Of a stretch of DNA of 64,000 nucleotides, positions 30,473 to 42,399 are shown piece by piece. The translations under genes and the position numbers were made by a program. This DNA comes from Brienomyrus brachyistius (taxonomy: Eukaryota; Chordata; Actinopteri; Osteoglossiformes; Mormyridae). The first letter of the stretch is position 1. Every line of letters starts with the position of its first letter. The notes under the pieces are model-generated. The model was not told the DNA's origin and did no database searches. It saw nothing but the letters and a program-made list of their open reading frames with translations. The stretch is taken from positions 15,857,435 through 15,921,434 of the forward strand of contig NC_064538.1 in NCBI RefSeq assembly GCF_023856365.1, written 5' to 3'.

Positions 30473-32450
30473 AGAATAGTAAGTGACAAATGTTTCATGA
30501 GTTTCCTCCGGATCACTAGTCAGTTCCCCATCTGGTTTCTGTGTGATTTGCAGTCACCGAGTGGTTCTTAAGTTGGTGTGCCAAAAGACGGCCAGCTTTG
30601 TCACCATACTCGGAAAAATAACCACGTGAAATCAATAGTATACATACTTCAGTTGATATAAGGTTGTACTGGGTTTGAAAATCGAGTTTCTTTTTATCGA
30701 GTTCAGGAGATGGGAAGATGGAGTATTGGGCATCGACATTAGCTATTGCTGATATGAGCTGGTCCTGTTTGGGTCTTCTCATTTTATTAATCCTAGCTGA
30801 ATATGAAATACTCTCACCTCGAAGTACCGCTTTTAGTGTTTCCCATAAAAGTGAAGGGAAAACACCATCATTCTTGTTTAATTTTAAAAAATCATCAATT
30901 TTCTCAGATATTAGTTTACAGAATTCTTTATCAGCCACCCCCGAATATTAGCTGCCGAGAGTTCAAATATTGTATTAAAGAGATCATTTTCCCCATGAAT
31001 TCTTCATCATCCCAATTGGGGACATAAACATTAACCAAAGCAACTGGTTTGTGAAAAAGAAGTCCTGATACTACAACAAAGCGACCTTGTGAGTCTGAGG
31101 TAGTGTTAATTGCGCTAAACTGAATTTTTTTATGTATCAGTATTGATGTGCCACGGATTTTAGAGTTTAGGCTAGAGTGAAAAATTTGTCCCACCCAAGG
31201 TTTCCTAAGTCTAACTTGCTCTTTCAACAACAGATGAGTTTCTTGAAGAAATATGATGTCAGGTTTTAAATGCTTAAGGTGGTTGAATATTTTTACTCTC
31301 TTTACAAGCCCGTTAAGTCCTTTAACATTCCAGCTAATGAATCGTTTATCAGTTTTCACTGCGTTAAAGCTTCCCATAGTGGTGATGTCTGGAATACGGT
31401 AATAAAGTGATTATAACAATGTACACGGTAATGAGAATGAGATCCCTCAAAAATTCAAATAACAGAGCTGATTGGGTCTCCCCTGGATTTTTGCGAACCA
31501 TAAACATTACTCCCCACCCAAACGGAAATAAAATTAGAACTCTACCTATACTTGATCCCCTCACTGGGGCAAGCTGCAGGTTTAAAACTATTCCTATAAC
31601 TTCTGGTAATATATCCTCCTTTAAACCAAGAGGGCTCCCAGGTTCAAGCTGAAACCTAATAACACTCCAGAATAGATGAAATTTTGAAAGCAGAGGAGGC
31701 GATTAAGTAATAAAATATTCGTGAAACCCCTGTACAAATACAAAAGGTCGTACATAAGGGAACCAATATCAATACCACCATAGAAATGATGTTTGTTGAA
31801 ATCGAACGTTCTTCTGGTACAGGGCTTGCTTTACACTATTGAATGCCGCCCGTTTATTCGCTAGCGCTGGGCTAAAGTGCTGATAGATCCGTATAGTGGC
31901 ACCTTGAAACTTCAACTCGTGGTTTCTAGTCCAACGCAGCGCGGCCTCTTTCAACTGGAAACTGGAGAAGCAAACCAGAATGGGATTTCCTTTGGCCAAG
32001 ACCAAACGTCAAGGACTGGATTGCCCTCTCCAGATCAGGTGAGACGGTAAACACCCTGGGGCCCAGTACTTCCATCAGCAACTCCAACATGAATTTAATC
32101 GGATCCTTACCATTTTCGCTGCCTTCGAGGATGTTTAGTATTCAAAGATTAGCTCATCGTGATCAGTTTTCAAGGTTGTCGAGTTTGTCTAAAAAGGATT
32201 GGTTTGGAGTGGCTTTGTAAACTCCCCAATCAGGGAAGAAACATTCTCCTTTATTAAGCACCTCAGCTGCACCAATTCTGCGGACAATAGGTCCATCGTA
32301 AGCGGTAAAGCTGTATTGGTTTCTTCGGGTGTTGTTGGAGAGCTAACGGTAAGCGGATTAGCGGTTAAAGAGGATACTATCTTACTAGCTGCGTTAGTTG
32401 CAGCCGGAGTGTGAGCGCTATTGCTTTTTTTTTATTAGATTAGCTCATTT

Positions 32451-33168
32451 CTGCACATAAAAGTCAAAGCGCAGACTACTTACTGTACACATGAAGAGGC
32501 TAGAATAAAGAAAAGGTTTCACTTAATAGAAAAATGAACTATGATTAGCCCGGGAGCTCTCTCGTATGCATCCACTTGCTACATTACAAACCGGAAGCCC
32601 TTGTGTGTTATAGTTTTAAATCAGATTAGAGAATTCAGTCCTGCGGTATAGTCAAGTTTATTTTGTCTCTTCGTCAATATTTTACAGTCGACTAAAGTTT
32701 ACATGGAGGAATGCTGACACACAATTCCAAGTAGTGCTGAGGCTGCAGCGTATGGCCTTTCCACAACAGCAATCCAATCGTATGAATAAATTTGATTTGA
32801 AGCAGCACAATTTCACGGGGGAGCTGCAATTACTCAATGTTAAGCAGTATGCATCCTATCACATTAGGACACCATAATGTCGTGGAGATTAACAGCACGG
32901 CCCGATGATTAGCACAGATGGCAGACAAAACATGAGCCACACTCAGCGTGATTTTCATAGGGAAAAAGAAGTATGTGCAATTATCACCTGCAGGACCAGG
33001 CGAAACATTTGTCCAGACAGCTTTTTAGTATATTTCCGCTTTCAAAAGATATTTGGCTGTTGAGCTCTCGCTTTCTTCACTGCCATCTCAGTGCTTATGA
33101 CTTTCATGACATACCAAAACAGTAGTATGTGGCGCTCCACTAACCAAATTTAATAAATATCAGGATAT
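32451..33168. other. Intergenic DNA, nothing recognised
   Basis: No exon, RNA gene or clear repeat was seen. Confidence 0.4.
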
Positions 33169-33661
33169 TGTCATGACCTGCGCGTCCAGTCCTTGTGTAT
33201 GCCACGCCCACCTCATTACCCTCATGTGAAGTCCCAGCGTACCAACTGTCTTGCGTTTATTCTGATGTCATGTCCTGTATTTAAGTCCGCGTTCAAGTCC
33301 AAGAGGGTCTAGCTGCAGACGCCTGTAGAACTCCACTGGAAATACGTCATCTCCATAGGAAACAAGTGATCTTTAAGGACATAAAGTGGAGCTCGGGTTA
33401 GGGTTAAGGTTAAGTTTTTTCGCTGTAACACAGAGTTGAGATCATGTGTATCCCGTGGAGGTGACGTATTTCCGATGGAGCTTCACTCTACAGCGTCTGA
33501 AGCTGGACCCTCCTCTTTAGGTCTGTTTCCCCAGGTCTGTCATTAACGTTGTCGACCGTGTGCTTCCTTGTCTGCCTGCTAGAAATAACACCCCTTTGTT
33601 TTGGATTTCGGTCTCCCGTATACTGCATCCATGCTCCCTGTTCATGCACCTGGACGTCACA
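33169..33661 (+). mobile_element. Solo LTR, 493 bp, same family as the truncated LTR at 2138
   Basis: Starts TGTCATGACCTGCGCGTCC and ends TGGACGTCACA. Flanks are gatat (33164-33168) and gatac (33662-33666), a 5-bp duplication with one mismatch. The first 50 bases match 2138-2190, which ties both to one LTR retrotransposon family. An inverted-repeat segment (33301-33515) lies inside. Confidence 0.8.
33301..33515. repeat. Imperfect ~60-bp inverted repeat inside the solo LTR
   Basis: Left arm GAGGGTCTAGCTGCAGACGC then TGTAGA and GGAAATACGTCATCTCCA. The right arm complement reads GAGGGTCCAGCTTCAGACGC then TGTAGA and GGAAATACGTCACCTCCA. The arms flank a ~90-bp loop. It is either a MITE that jumped into the LTR or part of the LTR family itself. 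Confidence 0.7.
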
Positions 33662-33666
33662 GATAC

Positions 33667-34130
33667 CCTGAATTTATAGAGATTACTAACTTTTAGGTGT
33701 CACAATACATTAATATTTTAGCATACTAGTAATCTGCTTACTAAATTGTGGGTGTAAGTAAACGTATAGTACAGAAAAGCTGGTATCCAAACTAATCCTC
33801 CTGTCATCTAAAATCCTGTTGATTATCGCACATGCACCAACCATATAATCACGACTATATTGCGATGTGATATCTTGCAGCCAACAGCATATTTTACAAA
33901 TATTATTTAAAGGATTCATTAAGCCTTGTGTTATCCTGGAATGCTACATAGTCTTGAAATTTAAAAAGTGTACAGATTACCTGTAAACGAACCATCATCT
34001 TGGGCAATTTCACTAGAATTACCACCCAGATGTCATTACTGAAAGCATATTCCTGATCAACCCTTGATAGTAGGCTCGTCAGTCAGTGACCATTCCAGAA
34101 CGTGTGCATTATTTTGATCTGAATGGTCAA
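33667..34130. other. shpk 3' flank
   Basis: AT-rich sequence downstream of the shpk stop; it probably contains the 3' UTR. No further gene was seen. Confidence 0.4.
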
Positions 34131-35535
34131 TCACATTCTGTCACTCAAAATCATGGCGACGCCAACAGCAGAGTCTGCATCTTCACTGTACTGTACAGGA
34201 AATGGGAAAGCCCTCTCTGCCTCCTGTCTGAGCACCTCATTACGGATGAGAGCACTGCCACTACCCACTATCCTCTTCACCCCCGACTCCAGCAAAAGCT
34301 GGGGGGGCAGCATTGTGGCTATGTTCTCCACAATCCCCTGGCACAGTGCCCGGGTTACGTGACCCAGGGAGACATTGGAGGCCAAGATGTTGGACACCAG
34401 GCCTAAGCAGCTGGTATCGTGCCTTTCGCCCAGAATGGTTGGCCTCACCTTCAGGTCACTGCTGTTCTGGTTTAAACCGGCTTCAATCATTTGCGAGTAA
34501 ATTGAAGAGCTGCTTATTTCCACTCCTAGGCATAAAAAAAATTAAAACATCATTCAAACCAAAAGCCACCATGTTATACAGATAGCCCACCATGTTCCGA
34601 AGATATAGGTTCAGTCCGTATGTGAAATGAGGACTCTTAACCGCTAACAGGTCACTATTACACATTGTACATGACTCCTCACTGCTCATCATACATCATC
34701 ATACCGTAAATTGTTTTAGGTAAATATAGATAGTTACAGATATCAGTAGTTTTTATTTCTATTGCCCATATTATATTTTATTTGTATTGTTATTTTAATC
34801 TTATTTTCTTTGTATATTATTCTTCCTTGTATCACATATTTCCTTTAGAGCACACAGCAGGACAGGGAAAAGCATCTCATTGCACACATGAAGAGTATGT
34901 TGGTGCATGTGACAAAAGACCATTTGCATTATGGTTTACGGGAGCTGCCTCTACCCTGAAAGGCTACCGATTTCACATTCCCTCACCAAGTTCTTTCATC
35001 CATGCCGTTAGCATATCCACGAAGGTAGCCACTGCATTTCCTCCATTGAGGGATGCTGCTACTGCCAGGAAAACACCATCGAAATAAGGGAAGTAGGAGA
35101 CCGGAGAGCTGGGATCGGGTACACGCGGGGGCTGGAATTCTGCTGGCATAGCAAAGCTTAGCTGGGCCGAAGTGCTAATATTCAGAACTGGGGGGGGGGG
35201 GGCAGAGAGAGAGGCAAAAGTAAGATTCCAACAACGATCAGGAAAGGGCCAGTGAGGGGTCCGCAGCTTTTGGAACCTTCACCTGCATCTGTCCTTTCCA
35301 CCATGCAGGAGTAAACGGCGCATTGGAAATCTCCCAGGGCCGCCCCAACGGGGGTTCCTACAGGAATCCCGTGCCATTTGGAGCAGGTAAATCCTGCACA
35401 GGATCCAGGGGCCACAGGATCTGGAAGTAGCTCCATGGGGAAGCCATTGCTGCTCAGGCTAGACCACAAGCACACATACACTTTTTAATGCTTATGTCCA
35501 ATGTTATGTGTAAGCGCGTGTATTTAGACAAACCC

Positions 35536-35619
<84 letters not shown>

Positions 35620-35628
35620 GTGTATATA

Positions 35629-35680
<52 letters not shown>

Positions 35681-38600
35681 GTGAATTTCATTTATTACTT
35701 TCTCATTTGCAGTATGTTCAACAAGAATATTTTTCCTCAATGCATTATTCCATGCATCATATACCTGATGCACACACACCTAGCTATTCCATGCATATTC
35801 CATGCACACACACCTAGCTACAGCATGCTACTCTGAATGCAACAAAAGAACTGTGCACAACATGCAAATGGTGACACAAATTAGGGCAATCCATGTAAAA
35901 ACAGTTAAAGGTTTCCGCACACACACGTCTATACATCAAGCAGGTCAAACACTCATACAAAAAATTACATGTTCAAGTTACATGTCCAAGTTCCACTGGT
36001 TAGTGCTGGTGTTGAAGTATCCCCAGCTAGCAGCGTTTTGGGTGGACATCAAGCATCTGTCCAAGCCACACAGCATAGTTACCACGTAATCATGGATGGT
36101 TCCTGCTGAGGTAAATTCGGCCAAAAACTCCAGTCTGCAATGCAAAAATAGAAGTGACAGAAATATCAGAATCAAAATAATACATAATACAAAAATGCGG
36201 TGGTGCAGTGGTTAGCACTGTTGCCTCACACCTCTGGGACCCGGGTTCGAGTTTCTGCCTGGGTCACGTGTGTGGAGTTTGCATTTTCTCCCCATGTCAT
36301 CATGGGGTTTCCTCCGGGTACTCCGGTTTCTCCCCACAGTCCAAAAACATGCTGAGGCTAATTGGAGTTGCTAAATTGCCCGTAGGTGTGCGTGTGAGAG
36401 TGAATGGTGTGTGAGTGTGCCCTGTGATGGGCTGGCCCCCCATCCAGGGTTGTTCCCTGCCTCGTGCCCAGTGCTTCCGGGATAGGCTCCAGACCCCCCG
36501 CGACCCAGTAGGATAAGCGGTTTGGAAAATGGATGGATGGATGGATGGAATACAAAAATGCATATTTTTCACAGGCATTAAAATGGCAAAAATACCAATT
36601 TTAAACCACTGTAAGATAAACAATCCATATAATAATATTGTCTTTTGTAGCATGTTTGCTTGTGTGTAAACATAGCAGTTCCAAACCTGTTTTGGAGATA
36701 CCAGAAGATGGTAGCGCACCCAAAGCCCGTGGTCACATTAAGGTGAGAGTCTGGCTTCGGAAGTGAGGACAGGAAGTCGCTGCTACACCGACCATCCTGC
36801 CAAGTAATCAGCTGACTCACACCTTTGGTCCTGAACATGAGACCATGATCTCCTTGGTCCCAACAGCAAGCTGATAGCCATGGAGACAACAGCAGGAGAT
36901 AGGTTTGCACTGCTGACACATACCAATGTCCCTCTCTATAGGGCACACTTTAGCTAAAAATGCTATTGTTAATGACAACATATTACCCATAGAGAGATGC
37001 TAGATGGCTAGGATGAAATGTCCCACTCTTACTGAATGGTCATTCTTAAGTTATTACATTTTAAAATGTGGAAATGATACTAGTTTTATTTATTATAAAA
37101 TCACAAATGTACTTCAGTGTTAGTTGTAAGTTGTTGCACCATTTTGGTTTGAGTGGGACATTTAATCATGTTACAACAGAATCAAAATGGACATCTTAAG
37201 ATTTCTCAGTGAAGGGCCAAGAGTGCCCTACTCTAAAGACAATGATTATCTGGACATTCTTCAATTCTTTTTTTATTTTTATAATTTTATCTTACAGGGT
37301 AGAGTGTGGTGAGCAAGAACTAAAACCATGAAACATCATAAAATTCATTAACCTCTTTGCTTATATTGACTGATGCCATAATGATGCCATAAATGATGTC
37401 ACTTCCTGGAGGCTCTTGTCTTAAAGGGATGGACTGTTATTTAATGGAACATTACAATAGAAGAACAAGATGGAAGGTGACAAAGAAATAAAACCTCTAA
37501 ATCCATTACCAACATAAGCAATAGCCTTAAAAGATTAAATATTTTCATTTGGAAACATCTTGAACCTGTTAAAATTACTTTTCAGTCTGCTAATGTAGAA
37601 ATGAGTACCTAGAACCCAGGGGCAACACTGATAACATTTACTCACACTAATGCTGTGGAATTACTTAAAGCTGACATTGAGGCCCCATTGTTATAGAAGG
37701 AAATTAATATTTGTATCGTTCAAGATTTAAAAATTTACCAGTATATTAAGATTTATCTGAATGAATCACCAACGGTGGACCATAAGAACTTCATCAAATG
37801 AATTGGCATTAATCAGTAAACTGTAGAAATTTAACATACAAATGATTGCAAAGCCAATAATATACTGTAACATGATTCATCTACATGGAAGCAGGTTAGG
37901 AGGGAGACAGTGGTATGTTACTGAACTGAAAAGGATGTGCATATTATTAATAAAATTTTTTACATGGTTCACATAAAGTCCCTCCTGGTGTTTCCTTGCA
38001 GTCCCAGGTATGCAGTACTTTAGCTCTTCAAAGTGTTACACTTGGTCGATACTGTTTAATTCATGAAGGGTGACCAGGTAATCCATATCTGGAAGGACAC
38101 TTTGAACTCGAACAGGACTTGTAAACTACTATTTCCTATAATCATACATGTGTCACTAATGTTAATATGAACCAGCTGGATTGGTCTTTCAATCAAGGAA
38201 ACAATCCAGTCAAAGCACAAGAAGAACTGAACTAACCAGAAGTAGCTCAAAGTGTCCACCCTTAGATGGATTATCTGGTCACCCTAATTTATGCAACTTT
38301 TTAAATTATTCATAAGACTGCAGGCAGCCAAACATGAAATCCAGGGACTTATTACTAATCTGATATATTTAAAGTTTTCTACCTGTTTTTGTCTTCCAGA
38401 ACATGACCCCATGCATTTGTCCAGACACCCCAATTTTGGTGACATTTCGGAGTTTGTCTCTGGGCAATGAAGTCATGCATTGATTTAGAGTATCTATAAT
38501 TTTCCCAGGATCCTGTTCCATGACCTGCGAGTACAGTTCACAAAACATTATTTTTTTTCTTTCTAAAACAATCCCCAGCAAATTATTATTATTTCCGTTC

Positions 38601-38852
38601 TACAAATGAAGTCAATACTTACAAATGAATATCAAACTATGTATTAACGATATTTATCATTTCAGCCACTTAAACAGAAATAGTTTATTAATAGCGTACA
38701 TTTCCGTTACGGTTGCTGCTGTCAGCGGTTGTGGGCAGGCTGCAAGCGTCTGTCACTTTCCTTAAGTGACTATCGAGCAGAACCACCTTGACTGAAGTTG
38801 TCCCCATGTCCATACCGAGGATATACTTGGTAGGTGTAGGAGACGATGCCAT
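34131..38852 (-). CDS. shpk: Sedoheptulokinase, 7 exons, 467 aa
   Basis: Exons: 38700-38852 (ATG), 38383-38524, 36687-36870, 35982-36134, 35283-35458, 34987-35187, 34131-34525 (TGA). All junctions are GT-AG and phases join to one 467-residue frame (human protein, as I recall, about 478). It is a FGGY-family sugar kinase. The N-terminal phosphate-binding block is GMDMGTTSVKVVLLD. Substrate-side blocks are IGVSGQMHGVMFWKT, LITWQDGRCSS and GFGCATIFWYL. The C-terminal ATP domain has LNISTSAQLSF, VAASLNGGN and RIVGSGSALIRNEVL. It phosphorylates sedoheptulose to sedoheptulose-7-phosphate, feeding the non-oxidative pentose phosphate pathway in the cytosol. It lies head to head with emc6 and downstream of trpv1, as in human for trpv1-shpk. 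Confidence 0.95.
35536..35678. repeat. (TA)n/(TG)n compound microsatellite
   Basis: Alternating TATATA and TGTGTG blocks upstream of shpk exon 5 in the intron. Such purine-pyrimidine alternation can adopt Z-DNA or cruciform structure. Confidence 0.95.
36194..36549 (+). repeat. Full-length tRNA-headed SINE in a shpk intron
   Basis: Starts GGTGGTGCAGTGGTTAGC, has B box GGGTTCGAG, ends GGAAAATGGATGGATGG. Flanked by aatacaaaaatgc on both sides (left copy near 36187, right copy near 36550), a 13-bp target duplication, so it moved by LINE-type retroposition and is fairly young. Confidence 0.92.
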
Positions 38853-39450
38853 GATGTTCTAGCACTCACAGATTATACAGCACAAAATGCAATTATGGCA
38901 AACGCCTTTCTGCATTTAACTGATAAAAATACACCGGTTAAACGGGAAATTACAACAATTTCCAAGTTAACGGAAGAGAGGAAGCAACTAACACGGCGAC
39001 CTAAATAGCTGACTAATCATTTCGTTATCAGCTCGATGGTCAATGCTTTACCAGCCCGTCTGCATGTATTATAATTATGTTTCGTATTCTTGATGACGAG
39101 CTATATTAAAACTATAATCGTCTCTGTTTGCGTCCAGTATCCCTTTTCTTAGTTAATTCGCTTTTATATAAATATCTATTTTGCCCTTCCGTGTTACCGT
39201 ATTTTAAGGGTCAAAGGTTACAATTATACGCATCCCGTAAATTACTGTCTGTACTTATATTAATGGATTTTAAAACGAATTATGAAATATATTGTATATA
39301 TCTGGAATGTCAAAGTTTAAAATAATATATGTTTTATGAAAGGTATGTGGATTTTTTTTGTTCCCACAATGCACCGCAAAAAGAGCAATGTCTAAATCCG
39401 TGTGACGGGGGTTGCAGTTTTAACGTGGCCGAGCTGTTGGTTTTTTTTTT
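38853..39450. promoter_or_regulatory. Probable shared shpk-emc6 promoter region
   Basis: About 600 bp separates the shpk ATG (minus) from the emc6 first exon (plus, before the donor at 39594). Divergent genes this close normally share a promoter region. No TATA box in a convincing place was found on either side. The inference rests on spacing alone. Confidence 0.4.
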
Positions 39451-39728
39451 AATCATCTGGTGGTGAGCAGACTGTGTGTTGCTTGGACGCTTTCGGCGAC
39501 CCAAAGGATACTGACTCCTTCATGCGAACAATGTGGGTGTGATTGATTGCGAAAACTAAAGGAGCTTCTTGTAGTCATTTGGCCTATTCAGACGGTAAGG
39601 CGTTAGCCGTCCAGCTAACACGTACCTCAGCATCATCCATTTATGCAGATCGCGTGTTTCGATATTAGTGTTTTATAAATGTTTTGCTTTCTCATTTAGA
39701 GCGATCCCCAGACATTATAGTGGAAGAC

Positions 39729-40061
39729 ATGACGGGGCTGGCAGCCAAAAGGGAGGGCCCGCAGTTCATCAGCGAGGTGGCCGTACGAGGTAACGCAGCG
39801 GTGCTGGACTACTGCAGGACGTCAGTGTCCGCCCTGTCTGGAGCCACCGCCGGGATTTTGGGCCTCACTGGTCTCTACGGCTTCGTCTTCTACTTTCTCG
39901 CCTCGTTTCTGCTCTCCCTGCTACTCATACTGAAGGCCGGTCGCCGGTGGAATAAGTGCTTCAAGTCCCGACGGCTGCTGTTCACGGGGGGCTTGGTCGG
40001 GGGTCTCTTCACCTACGTGTTGTTCTGGACCTTTCTGTACGGCATGGTGCATGTATACTGA
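39729..40061 (+). CDS. emc6: ER membrane protein complex subunit 6, 110 aa
   Basis: A single coding exon of 110 residues starting [13 protein letters not shown] and ending LYGMVHVY, nearly identical in length and sequence to vertebrate EMC6 (formerly TMEM93). Hydrophobic segments are at about residues 38-68 ([20 protein letters not shown] onward) and 87-108. EMC6 is a membrane-embedded core subunit of the ER insertase that puts tail-anchored and multi-pass proteins into the membrane. I start at the ATG at 39729; the longer open frame upstream is 5' UTR. A 5'-UTR intron is likely: donor gacg|gtaagg after 39594 and acceptor tttag before 39700. A polyadenylation signal ATTAAA lies at 40588-40593. 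Confidence 0.97.
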   Translation: MTGLAAKREGPQFISEVAVRGNAAVLDYCRTSVSALSGATAGILGLTGLYGFVFYFLASFLLSLLLILKAGRRWNKCFKSRRLLFTGGLVGGLFTYVLFWTFLYGMVHVY

Positions 40062-40599
40062 CCGAGTCATGATGTACCACAGCCCCCATGTTAAAACTGC
40101 AGGACTCCGCTTCAGTGTACCACTTGTAGGGTGTTAGTGCATCAGATATTTCACTAGTCACAGGTAACCTTCAACAGAACACTTCCAGTGACTTTAATTT
40201 TGTATTGAACTACAGAACTTTTACCCATATATTTAAAACTATACATAACGATAATTAGCGACAAATCCCCAGGTCAGTGATTGTGTAATCCCCAAATCCA
40301 CAGTTTTCATGGTTTTTACCATGGGGTATACACATAACACGTTAGTGGTTTAAAGGGTCTTAATACTGGTGAGGTGGCCCTCAACATAAGTTCTTGTTAA
40401 TAAGGGATGTCTAATAATTTGTAGATTCTACAGTTGTCTACGCACTGCACGGTTGAAATATTAAAATTGTCAGAGATAACGAGATAAAGCTGAAGTATCG
40501 GTGTCTCAATAGTTTTTTTCTGTTTTGTGTAAAGGTGTGTGATGTTTGTCTGACAGATTTAATAATGAAATGTCATTTTTTTTCCTGATTAAAGTATAT

Positions 40600-40813
40600 G
40601 TGTAACATTTCCTTTAATTATACATTTTCCTACTGTTAAACAGGGTATTGGCAATATAAGCAACCTTGGGTGGAGTTACTTGGATATGTAATATTGGTGA
40701 ATTTGCAACACACAATGCTTTCATTTTGTTTTATTTTAGTAGCAACCAAAACACAACACACTTTGTCAAATGCTGTTTTAGTTAGGATTCATTTCCACCT
40801 GATATTTAATAAT

Positions 40814-40846
<33 letters not shown>

Positions 40847-41044
40847 TTTGTTGATCCTTGTGGGGAAATTCTCTTTACACCTCCCCCAACTTGCTCTCTG
40901 TAGGCGAGAGCAAGCCAGCCATCGAGGGGCAGCCACCCATAGCAGCACCCAGGGAGCTGGGGGTTAAGGGCCTTGCTCAAGGACCGCAGATATGCCGAGG
41001 CCATTTCAAATGGTTTATACGGCTGAGTCGAAGTGCAAACAAGG
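40600..41044. repeat. emc6 3' flank with (GATA)n and a dispersed repeat
   Basis: A (GATA)n tract at 40813-40847 runs directly into the reverse-oriented copy of the repeat at 20570-20700 (GGGGAAATTCTCTTTACACC ... GGGGGTTAAGGGCCTTGCTC). The adjacency suggests the microsatellite grew from the repeat's tail. Confidence 0.6.
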
Positions 41045-41365
41045 GAGTCTCCATCCATCTTCTTTATCTGCTTGTCCTATTGAGGGTTGTGGGAGGTCCT
41101 GAGCTTATCTTGGAAGCTACAGGCACAAGGCAGCAAATAATCTAGGATGGGGCACCAAACCATCACAGGACCCACTTATACATGCACACCTACGGGTAAT
41201 TTGGTAACTCCAATTCACATCAGCATGTTTTTGGACTATGGGTAGAAACTGGAGTGCCTGGAGGAAACTCCATGATGGTATTGGGAGAACATGCAAACTC
41301 CACACACAAGGAGCCATGACAGACACTTGAACCCTGGCCCCAGATGTGTGAGGCGACATTGCCAG
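41045..41365 (-). repeat. Diverged SINE copy
   Basis: Keeps the block order of the main SINE in reverse (CATCCATC tail, GGTCCTGAGCTTATCTTGGA, CATGTTTTTGGACTATGGG, GGAGAACATGCAAACTCCAC), but with many substitutions. It is an older relative. Confidence 0.6.
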
Positions 41366-42399
41366 TCAGGAAATATTAAAGTAAATGAAGAAACTGTGGT
41401 CCAGACTTGTTACAAAGCTTTAATTAATTTATCAAGTAACCAATACACTGTTTCCTGAAGCACACTATGAATATTGTGGCTTTTATGGTAGTAGCTTTTT
41501 TGTGCAATAGTTCTCACCATATGTTAGCTGTTTATGTAATGGATTCATTTCAGCTATTTAAGATTCTGACAACTACATCGTCTGTGAGAATCAAAAGAAA
41601 CTTTTTGTTTGGTAAGATCTTTTTTATTATAGCAATTCAGGTAGTCACAAATATAACACAACTTCTCAGTATACCTAACAAAATTTGAAATTCATTTAAA
41701 GATTATTTTGCTACCAACTAGCAAAATAATCTCCAGACAATCGTTTAATTTTGTTGTCTGAAGAGTCATCTTCAATGGTTTAACTTTGACTGGAATCATT
41801 TACATTCTGAGTAGAAACTAACACTGGATGGAAACAGCAGAGTAACAAGGTATTAATGCATAGGAAGAGGTTGCTCATCCAGGAATTTAAACACAGCAAT
41901 GAACTTCACCCATGGAAATGCATAATCACCTTGGGTCTAGCATTGCATTGTAGAAAAAGTAACACTGACATTTCACAGCCAAACTAGCCCGAATAACAGA
42001 CATTCAGGTGGTTTGTTCTATGTGGCAAAGCAAATTTACAAAAGACAAGGTTCAGCATAAAAATTAATATAAAAACATTTTTCCTTAAAATAGATGAGGT
42101 GCTGTTCTTTTAGATTCACATTTTCAGAGCACATTCAGCATCCATGATGAGTAACTTCAAATTGCTGAGGAGGAGTCTGTGAAAAAAAGCATAGCTCCAT
42201 ATGTATCATGCATTTCATCTTCATTTAAAATTGTTGACCGTGAGTCATTTCAGCACTATTTATGATCATTAAAGAAATCACTGGAGTATTCTTAGCATGG
42301 TGTGATATTTCAGCTAACTGCGAAAATAGCATAATGCCTTCCAATGTTTTTAGCTGCATATTTTAAAAAAGAGAATCTGATCTATGTTTGAAAACATTT
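41366..42399. other. Intergenic DNA, nothing recognised
   Basis: AT-rich; no exon or clear repeat was seen. Confidence 0.4.

Larger units (their letters stand above)
28290..32450 (-). mobile_element. Decayed L1-type LINE, interrupted by a hAT element and a MITE
   Basis: Minus-strand fragments appear in LINE order. ORF1-like protein at about 31769-32150 has LGPRVFTVSPDLERAIQSL and FSPALANKRAAFNSVKQAL, as in L1 ORF1p. The APE endonuclease start is at 30931-31377 (FISWNVKGLNG, IIFLQETHL, VNVYVPNWD). A linker region lies at 30516-30938. The RT start is at about 29100-29395 (SPGPDGYPIEFFK, KASITLLLKPGKDC). The ORF2 C-terminus is at 28692-28946 (RRILLHWKSANPP, LEKIKYS). The catalytic palm is missing, so an internal deletion occurred. 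It is dead but instructive as an insertion clock for the two elements inside it. Confidence 0.85.

Noticed and set aside
35504..35836. Open frames of Tyr-Ile and Cys-Val repeats
   Set aside because: Translation of a TA/TG microsatellite.
36194..36260. tRNA gene at the SINE head
   Set aside because: A and B boxes are present, but the acceptor and anticodon stems cannot be formed properly and the unit continues into a SINE body.
38853..39450. CTNS exons in the shpk-emc6 gap
   Set aside because: Only about 600 bp with no cystinosin membrane segments or splice sites; the gene is not here.
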